This document shows positions 22,215 through 32,459 of a stretch of 64,000 nucleotides of DNA, one piece after another (positions within the stretch are counted from its first letter, which is position 1; each line of letters starts with the position of its first letter). Source of the DNA: Notospermus geniculatus. Taxonomy: Eukaryota; Nemertea; Pilidiophora; Heteronemertea; Lineidae. The DNA lies in assembly GCA_002633025.1 (NCBI GenBank), contig NMRB01000066.1, forward strand, positions 242,813 to 306,812, written 5' to 3'. The notes under the pieces are model-generated. The model saw only the letters and a list, made by a program, of their open reading frames with translations, was not told the DNA's origin and ran no database searches. Made by a program: the position numbers and the translations under genes.

Positions 22215-23119
22215 TTAGACTCGGGACCCAGTCGTTGTGTCGCTCCGGCCGCCGCACTCCACTCCACAAACGACTGGGAAAGCAGGCTGCAAAATCAGCG
22301 GCTAGCGTACCGACAACAACAACGGATGTGAATGAGTTCAGCCAATCAGAAACTGCGTCTTCAACGGCCGTCGTCTGCTCGTTGCAAGATGTCAAATCAG
22401 CTGATTATATCGCACCGGGATTCGAACCCACGCCTCCACATAAGGAGGCGTGGGTTCGAATCCCGGTACTGTCAACAAGTGACCAGCATAGCAAACCTAT
22501 GATTTCTGATTATATCGCAACTTTCTTCGAGGTCAAGGACGGTATCCTGGTGCCTAATTCGATGCTGTGTGCGATGAGCAGTACTTACGGATAAAAAAAT
22601 ATCCTGCTAAGTGACTTTGAAACGTTTCTAGACGGGCGAGAGGCTCTGGTAAATTTCATCAATAACAACCAATCAAAAGTGTGCCAGATTTCCCCTAGTA
22701 GATTGCTTTCGGGCAATTTCATTGGTCGAGATGGTCGTTGTGGTCGTCGGTACGCTAGCCGCTGATTTTGCAACCTCGTTCCCAGAGCTCGTTCGCTTTC
22801 TGACAATATGGCGGTCGCGTCACTAACCCCTGGCATCAGCTTTGGATTTAACGCACGTGATTGGTTGACGGGAAACCGTCAAATATATCCAAGAATGTAC
22901 CCAAAGAAATTTTCAAAATATTTTGGATCAAACCAGAAGGTTATCTATATCCAGGTTTGATGATTTTTTGTAAAAAGAATTTTAAAAAGCACTGGTTAGT
23001 ATTTCAAATTGATTATTTTGACTCGTGCTGCCACCTATACTTAGTCCAAGATTCCTGGATTAGCAACCGAAGCTGATTCCAGGGGTTAGTGAGCGACACA
23101 ACGACTGGGTCCCGAGTCT
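22215..23119. mobile_element. 905-bp TIR element with 8-bp target duplication
   Basis: AGACTCGGGACCCAGTCGTT and its continuation TGTGTCGCTC at the left are inverted at the right (GAGCGACACAACGACTGGGT...). AACGAAAC flanks both sides (22207-22214, 23120-23127), the length made by hAT- or P-type transposases. An internal inverted pair (22287-22313 / 22746-22772) and a tRNA-like palindrome (22414-22467) lie inside. No transposase. It landed at the 3' tail of the LINE. Confidence 0.75.
22414..22467. repeat. Palindrome of two head-to-head tRNA T-arm/B-box sequences
   Basis: Two perfect 24-bp arms (22414-22437 and 22444-22467) around a 6-base loop. Each contains GGGTTCGAATCCCGG, an ideal RNA polymerase III B-box/T-arm, facing outward on opposite strands. 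No A-box lies at tRNA spacing. Confidence 0.75.
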
Positions 23120-23171
23120 AACGAAACTGGACACTTTATATTTTGCACAACATCTTCCGTACATCTAAGCT

Positions 23172-23383
23172 TAGTCTACACGATACAACATTAGACACCC
23201 AACAGCATACAACAACTATGTTTGGCTTTGTTGGATGAAGAATAAACATGCTTATTCTTTTAACACCCAACATGAGTGTGTGATGTTGGATAGTGTAGAC
23301 GGCCTCATCCAACAAGATCAAACCGGTGGATCAACATCAAAGTTGGATGCTGTTGTATACCTGAAGTTGTATCGTGTAGACTA
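23172..23383. repeat. MITE with TAGTCTACACGATACAAC ends
   Basis: AGTCTACACGATACAAC (23173-23189) is inverted at 23366-23382. The interior has repeated 'caacatccaac'-like words and 'gcatacaacaac' / 'gttgtatac' pairs. Target duplication unclear. Confidence 0.65.
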
Positions 23384-23394
23384 TTATGGATGTT

Positions 23395-23808
23395 CTAGGC
23401 ATAGCCTTATCCACATGTGTATCATATCCCTGATATTAACAGATTGGAAATGGTACAACGACGGGGTGCCAGATTCGTATGTAATAAGTTCCACCGACAG
23501 GCTAGCGTCTCTCTGAACTCCTAGCTACCTTGGGTTGGCCCACACTTGCCAAGAGACGGGAAAATGCTAGGCTGGCGATGTTATAAGTGGGGAACACTCT
23601 TTTAATCGATCATTCTGACCGCCTGACACCCATTTTGCTGCGTTGACGGCGTGTAAATTATGGATTTCAGCTACCCTCTTGCAGGACTGATGCTATGCAA
23701 AATTCTTTCTTCCCAAGAACAATCAGGGCTTGGAATAGCCTACCAGAGAAGACAGTGAATGCGGTAGATGTAGATCATTTTATTAAGGCCTCTATTATTA
23801 CCACTTAG
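23395..23808 (+). pseudogene. LINE 3' coding remnant
   Basis: Readings LEMVQRRGARFVCNKFHR, LGWPTLAKRRENARL and then SFFPRTIRAWNSLPEKTV are the standard C-terminal tail of CR1/L2/Jockey-type reverse transcriptases. Frame changes and stops show it is dead. It starts beside the 23172-23383 MITE and runs into the MITE pair. Confidence 0.7.
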
Positions 23809-23955
23809 GGCCATATGCACCAAATGAAGATTATCTTGAACTCAGGTTGAGCCACAACTTTTCAATTGTTTAGGTTTGCCAGGGCATGATGTGACAATGG
23901 AAAAGTTGTGGCTGAACCTGAGTTCAAGATAATCTTCGTTTGGTGCATACGGCCC
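23808..23955. mobile_element. Harbinger-like MITE, first of a tandem pair
   Basis: A near-complete hairpin starting GGGCCATATGCACCAAA and ending with the inverse (...GTGCATACGGCCC). TTA at 23805-23807 and 23956-23958. Three-base TTA/TAA duplications are the signature of PIF/Harbinger elements. Confidence 0.8.
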
Positions 23956-23958
23956 TTA

Positions 23959-24104
23959 GGGTCGTATGCACCAACGAAGATGATCTTGAACTCAGGTTGA
24001 GCCGCAGCTTTCCAATTATTGGTCAGGTTTGCCAGAGCATGGGACAATGGAAAAGTTGTGGCTCAACCTGAGTTCAAGATAATCTTCGTTGGTGCATACG
24101 ACCC
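23959..24104. mobile_element. Harbinger-like MITE, second of a tandem pair
   Basis: Same family as the preceding copy (GGGTCGTATGCACCAACGAA ends), sharing the central TTA (23956-23958) and followed by TTA at 24105-24107. The unit order is TTA-MITE-TTA-MITE-TTA. The two copies differ at scattered sites, so they are not an assembly artefact of one read. Confidence 0.8.
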
Positions 24105-24346
24105 TTAATGTTTTATTGGTTCACGTGGGCCTATAGTCCCTTTAAGTGACCATTATATTGGGTCCAAATTGAGCGTTCGACGGATTGTTCGGCACTAAAA
24201 CAACGTATTTCAAGACGATAAGCTGGGATATGTTAGTTTTTATGCCTAGAAGTGTCCCGGCTATTTATTATGGCAATTATTTCACGATTAATACGTTTTT
24301 TCGGTATTTTGTGGTTTTCTAGAGATTTCATAATTAAGAAACTATT

Positions 24347-24459
24347 CAGGAGCCATGTTCCCGAAGCCGTCGTTAGGTTAACGATGTCGTTACGCTATGC
24401 ATTTTCCCAGTTTTAACGACATCGTTAACATAACGATGGCTTCGGGAACATGGCTCCTG
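24347..24459. repeat. Short palindromic MITE
   Basis: CAGGAGCCATGTTCCCGAAG is inverted at 24440-24459. Inner arms GTTAACGATGTCGTTA / TAACGACATCGTTAAC continue the hairpin. No coding content. Confidence 0.75.
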
Positions 24460-25501
24460 GTTGGTTAAAATCCATGTGGGGGTCACACATTCAATCTCGG
24501 GCTCACGGGCGGACAAGCAAATACCTATATGATAGTTTGTGTAATTAGTGTGACCTCGATGTGACGCCGAGGTTGAGAAGCACATGTGGATTTATATTTA
24601 GAAATGGATTTATATTTAGAAGTGGTTTGAGGTGAGTCTCTATCTTTAGCGGTGCAAGATGGGGTTGCTTTGTTTACGTTTTTCAGTCGGTGTGTTGGCA
24701 TGAATTGAATACGCGGGCTATGACAATTTCATTTGACATGTGTCAGGTTGAGCACTTCGTGCTCTTGTATCGAAGGCAGTTTTTTGTGTTTGTGCGAACA
24801 TTCTTTATTTCAAACTCTTTCCACGTGAATCATTTACGCCGCCAGGCTTGTCCATACAATTACGTTTTATCCATTTATCGACCAAGCTTTTAATCCTTGA
24901 TGCTGCGCCTCACTACGTAGTGCTTGTTATTTAACTCGTTGAATTTGGCACTTAACCGGAAGAATAATAATAATTATAGAATACGGGCTAAAGATTACTT
25001 GAAACAACGCAAAATTTTCTGCTAAACCCTGGGTACAAGAGTTTAAGTGGGCACATACGGACATGTGCATGTACTGCAAGCCCAGTGTGTATCTATTCGG
25101 TAAACCTTAGTTTATGAGCAAAAACCCAGGTGTAAGATACGTAAACGTAGGTTTCCCTTCGAAAAACTATGTTTTGCGAACTAAAACTTATGGTTCCAAT
25201 GTAATCCAATCATCCAGTAACTGTTGATCGCCAAAAAATGCAGGCATGGTGTCCTGGAAAATACTCTAGAGACGTTGATTAGAGTTCATCAGAAACAGTT
25301 CTTTTATATCTTAAATCTGCAGTCTTTTAAATATTAAAAAGAAATCCCAAACAGTTCTTTTTGTTGCAGATGATAAACTTTGGTATACACTTATAGCATC
25401 TGCGTGTACATGTAGTGTGTACGTCGACATGTAATGCTATCAGTTTATGCATGTATAATTCAGAAGTATACCACATTCTGATAACATTGATGTCAATGTA
25501 A
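24460..25501. other. Unassigned intergenic sequence downstream of the second receptor
   Basis: No convincing frame or repeat is recognised. Short open readings (for example 24690-24893) lack any motif. Confidence 0.35.
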
Positions 25502-26584
25502 TTAGAAGCATAATTTATTCCGCAATTTGGACAAGAACTTGGATAACACCATGACGAAGCATTTCCTAAATCGACGGCCAGTGAGACAATAAATGTAAAA
25601 ATTTACGACACTGTTGAGATACAGAAGAAAATACGACATGAACAAAATAGGATCAATGATACGCGAACTGAAAGACGTTGCCACGTAGTCGAAAAGCAGA
25701 TGTATTATCCGCATGACGTTCGACGGTGTGACGAGTATGAGATATATTACAACAACAACCGTGACCCTGACAGTGATGGGTCTCATACTATCTGCCCGTT
25801 TCCGGTTATCGCCTGCGATGCCGCTCTTGGCCGAATTTTTCAATGATGATATTAGTGCGTTTGCAAAGAACACGAAAGCGCAAGTTGGAAAAACAGATCG
25901 CTGTATTATTGAAAAGAGGTAGGTGTATCCAATCATGTAAATCGTTCTCCAAAAATCTTCCTTCGCAGGCCCCAATACCGGCAGCTCTCGGCCGGTGCAC
26001 CAGTCGTAGTAATAGTGAACAGTTATCGGGAAAAATGCTGGAAATTCAGTTGCGACAGAGAACGAGGCAACGCAAATTACAGCAATTCGTGAGTTTCGGA
26101 TTGTACACACGGAGGCGGCCCTCAAGGGCTTACAAACGGCAATGTATCTTTCGGCAGCCACAATGATCGTTGTATAGATAGAGAAGACGAAACTGATGAA
26201 ACAAAATATCCAGAAATACGAAAATGCCCTGTGATAAAATTCAAAATAACCATTGAGGCCGGCAATTTCAGCAACACCTAGGATCGTTCGAAATAGTATG
26301 TAACTAATGATATGTAGATTATCACCCATGGCCAGTGCCCTCAAAAGAACAGACGTCGACGTATACGGTTTCTCTTTGCCCAGGACGATGAAGGCCAGGC
26401 TGTTACCAATCAGGCCAATAACACCGGCAACGATCGCCAAAGGAACGAAAACTACAAAATTTGCAATGTGGTAAAACGTGTCGAGATCGTAACTGTGCCA
26501 CGAATAAATACACTCGATTGGTATAAACAGAGTTTCTTCCGAAACTAGGCTTCTTTGAGTTGTTTCCATGCTGCGGAGGAGCAC
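25502..26584 (-). CDS. Rhodopsin-family peptide-receptor-like GPCR, paralogue of 17924-19000
   Basis: An uninterrupted 360-residue exon with seven hydrophobic segments. Landmarks are N61 in TM1, LRALAMGD with D88 in TM2, AAERYIAVCKPLRAASVC (ERY at 145-147), a basic third intracellular loop (about 248-270), and TM7 LNSVVNFYIYCLTGRRFRK, the typical FMRFamide-receptor-like ending. It shares FIVLG.EKP(F/Y)TSTS, ERYIAVCKPLRAAS and TGRRFR with the other receptor. The start is the first ATG (26584); M6 is an alternative. The ligand cannot be inferred. Confidence 0.87.
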   Translation of the reverse strand: MLLRSMETTQRSLVSEETLFIPIECIYSWHSYDLDTFYHIANFVVFVPLAIVAGVIGLIGNSLAFIVLGKEKPYTSTSVLLRALAMGDNLHIISYILFRTILGVAEIAGLNGYFEFYHRAFSYFWIFCFISFVFSIYTTIIVAAERYIAVCKPLRAASVCTIRNSRIAVICVASFSVATEFPAFFPITVHYYYDWCTGRELPVLGPAKEDFWRTIYMIGYTYLFSIIQRSVFPTCAFVFFANALISSLKNSAKSGIAGDNRKRADSMRPITVRVTVVVVIYLILVTPSNVMRIIHLLFDYVATSFSSRIIDPILFMSYFLLYLNSVVNFYIYCLTGRRFRKCFVMVLSKFLSKLRNKLCF

Positions 26585-26649
26585 CTACATGAACATATAT
26601 AGGAAAAACCTAACGGTACTTGTAATTATCGTAATATTTTCTTATATTA

Positions 26650-27070
26650 GGGAGTTTTAGCAAGCTTACGTTTTACCTTTACGATTACGATTTAACGACG
26701 TCATGACGTCATTAAGGAGTGGCGTGACGCCTTGTGACGCGATGGTGCGTCATCTGACGTAAGGCTTTCCGTCGTATGATAAAATGTTGTCGATGTATCC
26801 CATGTTTGTCCGGCTCTCAAAGACACATAGATCCATCATTTTACTTGTAATCTTCTTGGACAACTTGGACATTTACCCATTATTAGGTGTGTCAAATTGA
26901 AAGCGATTTATTTGTTTAAGAACGTGAAAGATTTGGCGTTGATTAAATCGTAAGTTTCTTACGCGTAGCAAGCGATTTGCGCATAAAAAACTCCCGCATA
27001 GCCGACGTCATGACGTTTTCAAATTGTAATCGTAGGCCCCTATGTAAAACGTAAGCTTGCTAAAACTCCC
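26650..27070. mobile_element. TA-flanked MITE, GGGAGTTTTAGCAAGC ends
   Basis: GGGAGTTTTAGCAAGCTTACG (first 20: GGGAGTTTTAGCAAGCTTAC) is inverted at 27050-27070, with TA at 26648-26649 and 27071-27072. GACGTCATGACGTC palindromes lie inside. It is related at its tips to 47906-48294. Confidence 0.75.
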
Positions 27071-27350
27071 TATTATTCTCATAATTTCGCATGGGTCACT
27101 GTGTTTGCTTCAACGAACGGATACAGCAGATCGTGACAGCAGCATCATCGAAGGCACACTGGGTATCCAAATGACGTCACTCATGCCTGGTAAGTGCGTC
27201 AATCCTCGAATTCGAGAAAACCTCCTTTATGACCTAGAAATAACGCCGATTTGTACCTCCAATGGTACCATGCAGCAAATCACCTTCGAGATCCTAGACG
27301 GGACGGTAGTCACTCAGTATGAGGCAGTTGAACACAGGCCAAGAGAAAAA

Positions 27351-27614
27351 TTACTGTCGAATATTGAGACTCTGTTTATTGAGTGATAGGCGAGCAATAA
27401 TGATTTCGATATCAAACTGCTGCAACCTTACACGAGTTTTAGCATTTCTGTTATAGTCGAAAGAGCTATTGTCCAGAAAGGTAAGGTAGGAAATTTTCAA
27501 TTCGATTAGCCATTCCGTATTACCAGCTGCAACCGAAACCTCGGAGTCGTCTAGTTTCCACAAATAGAAAGCTGAGTAACCGAGACAGATGATACAAAGG
27601 TACGTAACGTACAT
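27351..27614 (-). CDS. Hypothetical short protein, doubtful
   Basis: An 87-codon minus reading with a hydrophobic N-terminus (MYVTYLCIICLGYSAFYLW) that could be a signal or anchor segment. No family is recognised and coding status is uncertain. A plus reading at 27057-27386 overlaps it and begins inside a MITE arm, so at most one is real. Confidence 0.15.
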   Translation of the reverse strand: MYVTYLCIICLGYSAFYLWKLDDSEVSVAAGNTEWLIELKISYLTFLDNSSFDYNRNAKTRVRLQQFDIEIIIARLSLNKQSLNIRQ

Positions 27615-28097
27615 TTTTATGTACGGACATCATTCCTCGACATATTGAAGATAGTCTGACGATGTGTGATGCGGAATAGCGTGAAATACTTGAAATGTGA
27701 TAGAACCTGTGAATTTGTACTCACGGCGTGCAGTATCACTCAACCACTTTTGGATAAATAGATTCGTTTCTCACTATCAATTTAGTTCAATGATTATTGC
27801 TTATAGCAGTATTATTTACACGTCTGTATTTTATGTGAAACTGGAGACTCCGGTCATGCAGCCTGTTTTTTTGAGAATTGAAATCCAAGCAGTAAAATTA
27901 ACGACTGATGTTGAATGAATGAATGAAATTTATTTGCAACAGAAAGATAAGAGTAATAGGCCTACATGGGAAAGGGCCGAGGCCAGGTGACATTTTCGGC
28001 CCTAGGTACAACTAAAATAAAAAATAACGACTGATGTTGAAGTTTCTCTGATATACATGTATCAACAGGAACGTGTACTGCATAATACACATGTACA
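27615..28097. other. Unassigned sequence
   Basis: No motif-bearing frame. 'gaatgaatgaatgaaatttatttgcaacagaaag' near 27910 resembles a LINE-type 3' region but is too short to classify. Confidence 0.3.
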
Positions 28098-28578
28098 GAG
28101 CGTCTCAAAAAAAATGTTACCATTTTGATTTATCCTAAAACAAAAAATGTTGATTACTTGGTAATGAGATTCCTGTCCCTTAAAATAGACATATGGGAAA
28201 TTTTTCTCCCAAAACTACAGTAAGATATCATTGTCATGTTAGTCACAATCGCAGTGTTTGCGATTTTGTAGTTTTGCTGTTTTCAGTGGCTGGGCGCCCT
28301 AGCGACGATGAGCCATATGAATGATGTGTTCAATGTGACCGCCGTTTCGATTCATACAGGCATTTAGTCTCACTGCAAAGTTCTCAATCACCCTTTTACA
28401 CGTCTCTTGGGGAATGTTCTTGATGAACTGAGTCACTTCAAGTTTCAGATCCTGAACTGTCCTCGGATTGTTCCTGTAAACATTGTCTTTTGCATACCCC
28501 CACAAGAAGAAGTCGAGCGGGTTAAGGTCTGGGGAATGAGGAGCCCAATCGAGAGAGAGAAATCCAGTGAAACCAATG
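28098..28578 (-). pseudogene. Mariner/Tc1-type transposase C-terminal fragment
   Basis: The minus frame reads DWAPHSPDLNPLDFFLWGY, the segment around the third catalytic aspartate/glutamate, then NNPRTVQDLK and NRNGGHIEHI to a stop near 28299. The terminal 'gcgtctcaaaaaaaatgttacc' near 28098 looks like the element tip. The N-terminal two thirds are missing; the right end is cut by the hairpin repeat at 28579. Confidence 0.8.
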
Positions 28579-28611
28579 AAGACCGCCACCTTGTGAGGTG
28601 GTGGCGGTCTT
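28579..28611. repeat. AAGACCGCC hairpin repeat, copy 1
   Basis: AAGACCGCCACC / GGTGGTGGCGGTCTT stem. The left side 'gagagagaaatccagtgaaacca' matches the reverse complement of the flank at 49434-49460, so the hairpin plus flank is a dispersed repeat. Confidence 0.6.
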
Positions 28612-29383
28612 AAATAATGGTCATTCTAGTGAACCAATATGTACTTCCGCCTGACATTAACGTTCAACATCTTCCACTATAATGCTACGGTATTTGATAC
28701 CATTTCATTTCGTTATAATGAGTGTATGGCCTCTTCTTCCTACAAAGTGAACATTCCTGACTGACTATTCACCACACTCATTGAACACACATTAACTTTC
28801 CCACATCCCTTCATCAACCTCTAGTGAACCATGTCGCCGAAAGGCTTGTTATCAACCTGAGTTGACCTGTTTATCTGCTATACCTTGCTATGTAATGACT
28901 GTACACAGATCGGGTGGATCGGACTTTCTGCCCTATCTCCTCCTTAGTTAGGGCTTGAATCCTACGAAGAGCGGCCTATGTGTACAGTACAATAGGAGGA
29001 GCGTGTTTGATTACGGTTTGGTTTGAAAAGAAGTGCTGATTTACATGAAAAAGAGAGAAAATCAAATGTGTGGTGACCTGCGCTGCCATCTACAAGAAGG
29101 TCAGTGACCTACCTACGTGTGAGTGGCTGGACAGATACACAGTGGGGCTCATGTTATGTGAACCCAGTAGTCTTGAACGTTAGTTGGGATGTTGATATTT
29201 TTGGTCACTGGGAGGGGAATCAGCTGCCCCTGCAAAGGCAGCTGACAGGGATCTGTGGTTATAAGTATTTATTAGCAAATGCGGATTTGTAGGGAAAGGG
29301 AAGGGCTGGGGAGATATTCGTCCTGCGACTAAAAGTGTTCAGCAAAAAAAAATAAACAGACACGTGATAAAAATCGCCTAATG
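28612..29383. other. Unassigned sequence
   Basis: No gene, RNA or clear repeat recognised. Confidence 0.35.
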
Positions 29384-29450
29384 CAAGGCTCGAACCCGGC
29401 GCCCCAGATTCATAGCCGGACGCTCTACCGATGCGCCAGCCGGTCACGTC
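29384..29450 (-). mobile_element. tRNA-like SINE head
   Basis: The reverse complement carries TGGCGCATCGGTAGAGCG (A-box region) and GGTTCGAGCC (B-box) at tRNA spacing. The stems are imperfect (no proper acceptor pairing), so a SINE or tRNA relic is more likely than a functional tRNA. Confidence 0.6.
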
Positions 29451-30480
29451 ATGACACTGGTTGCTGAATAAATGTTTACAAATATATCCCAGCTACTCAA
29501 CATATTTTTATGATGATAGGAAATGACGTCACAAATCAGAATAATCTTACAAAAATCGCATTTTACAACAACCACAGAGCAAGTCCCCAGCAAATCTGTC
29601 AGTATATCGCTACATAATGTACCCATCTACGTTCACAGCCAATAAAAACGTGAACCAACCGTCCGGTATATTCCATCTGAACATTAGGTGCATATTTCCT
29701 ATGAGTCCAATTCTATTGACTGACCCGTGACAAGTCTTTGGCTAGCTTCGCTGTTGACCGCTACGCGGCGCGTTGGGCCCTTGCGTCGAGCTATCATGAA
29801 TCTGGGTCCACCTTTGCATTAGGGTTATTGAAGAGATGTAATAAACCAGACGTGATGCTGCTGTTTAGGAAGTCAAAACTCCTCACTGCTCATGGATTTG
29901 ACGGTCCTGTCCAAACAAACTCATCAATAAAGCAACAGACCCTCTACCACAGAATATTTTAGACAAACTAACTGCCTCAAAATGTGCTCGCCACGGGTCA
30001 ATATGCTAGTGTATATAATTTGCTATAGTTTCTGGGAGTTTTGCCACGATCACAGTCTCATCGCCTGCACATCTGCACCATCACTGCCTATATTTCTATG
30101 TGACTAGCTAAGAGGGCCAGTAATGCTCTGCTTTGGCCCTCCTTTGAATTCTATTGTACTTTTCTCTTTTCAAATAAACAGTATATATATACAAACGGAC
30201 ACCCTCTAATGTCCCACCACACACGGACACCTTTGAGTCTGTGAGGTGGGACTATTTCATTTCACCCATTGGGACACCATTGGAACCACCCAAGAAACAC
30301 CCTGTCATCCTGTATGGTGTTTTCTTGGGTGTCCCTGCGGTGTTCCTGAAGGGTGTTTCTAGGGTGAATTCATGAATATTTTTAGTAGGGCTGTAAATGA
30401 ATCACGCCAAGCGGCGACAGGGTTCACAAGGTGACTCCAGGGGTGGCACTCAGCCTCATTCCCCCAGGCTTCAGCAGCCG
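29451..30480. other. Unassigned sequence, possible LINE 3' end at 30105-30190
   Basis: 'gagggccagtaatgctctgctttggccctcc' forms a hairpin followed by AAATAAA and a TA repeat (30170-30190), the layout seen at the 3' end of the 20-22 kb LINE. 30190-30370 has repeated 'gggtgt' / 'acacc' words. Otherwise nothing recognised. Confidence 0.35.
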
Positions 30481-30739
30481 CACTGAAAAAAAATTCCGGC
30501 TCATGTTGAGTACTTTGGACTACTCATCGGTCATTTCGTCCGTGAGATGAGTAGAAAGGTACTCATCGGGTACTCAGCGGGCCAAGGAGCTGCATTTGGA
30601 GTTCCTTTCTACTCGCTATGAGTACTTTTCTACTCGCTATGAGTACCTTTCTACTCAATATGAGTACCTTTCTACTCATCTCAGGGATAAATTGAGTCCC
30701 CCGAAAGTACTCAGTATGATTAGATTTTGTTTTTCAGTG
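30481..30739. repeat. MITE with CACTGAAAAA ends and internal 22-bp repeats
   Basis: CACTGAAAAAAAA and TTTTTCAGTG ends. The interior carries about four tandem 'tttctactcgctatgagtac' units (30600-30690) and the inverse 'gagtagaaaggtactcat' near 30549. Confidence 0.6.
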
Positions 30740-31465
30740 CGTGTATTGACGTATAAACACACATGATGGCGGATACACAATAACCAGTGATTAACAGTCC
30801 TATTAGTCCAGTCAAACTAGCGTGAAAAATGGGCCCAACCCGGCAAAAGTTGCACAGAAATGATATTTACATTTTCATGACCAGGAAGACCCACTGCACA
30901 TTATACTAAAAGTCTTCCACTGGAATCGCGTGCTAAATAGGGGAAAACGGTTGCCATAGAAAACATTTTTTTTCAAAATCTGCCAAATAAATATTTTCTT
31001 TGATTTCTTCACTATATAGAATCTATGAGATTTTATTGAATAACAATGTCATATTTGTCTTAAAAACTTCCCCATTTCTCCTAGTTTTAGAAAATACCAA
31101 ATATTAATGGAACAACATTGAGCATGACGAGTAATTAATGCGGAAATGAGACACATCGTGTCCAAAATTAGGCGCCATTCTGAGCCGTGACGCAAAATCC
31201 GTTTGTGTGTTTGCATTGTAGTGGAACACACAAAAAAGTACAATCAGGCATTTTTTATATCCCAAAAATTGGCACAGCTGCAGATATTAATGGTATAGCT
31301 ATCTATCTAAAGAAAGCGGCCTCATGACAGCCGCCATCTTTGATTTCAAAATAGCCGCCCCCGACCAACACCAATGGTAGTCAGGTGCGAAATGGGCGAA
31401 ATAGAAAGCATCATAATTAGGCCTAGCGCAGTATAAAAATGGTGCCCAGGTAGAGCGAAATGTCA
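30740..31465. other. Unassigned sequence
   Basis: No recognisable frame or repeat. Confidence 0.35.
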
Positions 31466-31556
31466 CCCCTGGACAACTGCCCCCCGACAATTGCCCCCTT
31501 AGGACAACTGCCACCCGGACAACTACCCCCTGGGCAATTGCCCCGTAGGACAACTA
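31466..31556. repeat. GGACAACTGCCCCC minisatellite
   Basis: About six imperfect units of GGACAACTGCCCCC / GACAATTGCCCCC. From memory, similar arrays occur in many marine invertebrate genomes. Confidence 0.7.
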
Positions 31557-32291
31557 AAAAAGTTGTGAAAGGCGATATTTAATTCGATTTTATCTGATTT
31601 GTTAGTACAAGAAGTTGACAATAGGTGGCACACCATAATGTTTACAATTCGAACTAGAGCACCTTTAAAATGAAGTTTACCATGGGTGTATTGAAAACTC
31701 GGACTGTGGTCACCAGCCAAAAGTTAAACTATCCAATAGTACTGTACGTACACGCCTAGATTAATGGAAATCAATCTGCTGGACACTTAGGGCCTACAAT
31801 AAAATTTTCCAGTTGTGACAACCAAATTTTCCAGTTGTGACAATGACACATTAACTTTAATATGTCTTCCAGATGACACATCATGAAGAATACCTACATG
31901 GACACATTAACTCTAAAGGCCGATTTACATTATCAACAAATTCCCTGCAACACTGCAACACTGTTGATCAACATGAAACAATATGCCACGCCCTGCGATA
32001 CTGTTGATAGAAATACTCATTTTAGGTTTCTGCAGCTAATTTGTTGCATGTTGCAGGTAAGCGTCAACACCAGATACTGGATCAGCCAATCAGATAATGT
32101 ACTGTACCCGATCGTCATGTGACAACCACATGATCAACAAAATCATGCTGATCTTGCATGATTTTGATACTGATGACTGATGTCTTCCAAACAAAAAGGG
32201 AATTGATCTACATTTCCTTGATCACTACATAATTAAATACATGTACGTCTCTGGGGCAGTCCAAAAACAATGTCACAGTCAACCCTGCAGT
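31557..32291. other. Unassigned sequence left of the nested transposons
   Basis: 'ttttccagttgtgacaa' is repeated twice (near 31804 and 31828) and 'gttgatcaacatg' words recur. No coding region. Confidence 0.35.
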
Positions 32292-32459
32292 TCAGAACCG
32301 AAAGTTGTGGGCAATGAGGAAGCCGCGTTAATTTCTATCCCGCTGTGTGGCGCTGTAAGCGAAGAGACCGGAAGTAGCCAGTGGCGCATCTGACTTTCAT
32401 TATGACTGAACAGCTGAAAGGAACCGCGAGTGTGCTATTCATATTGAAATTCTGTTATT

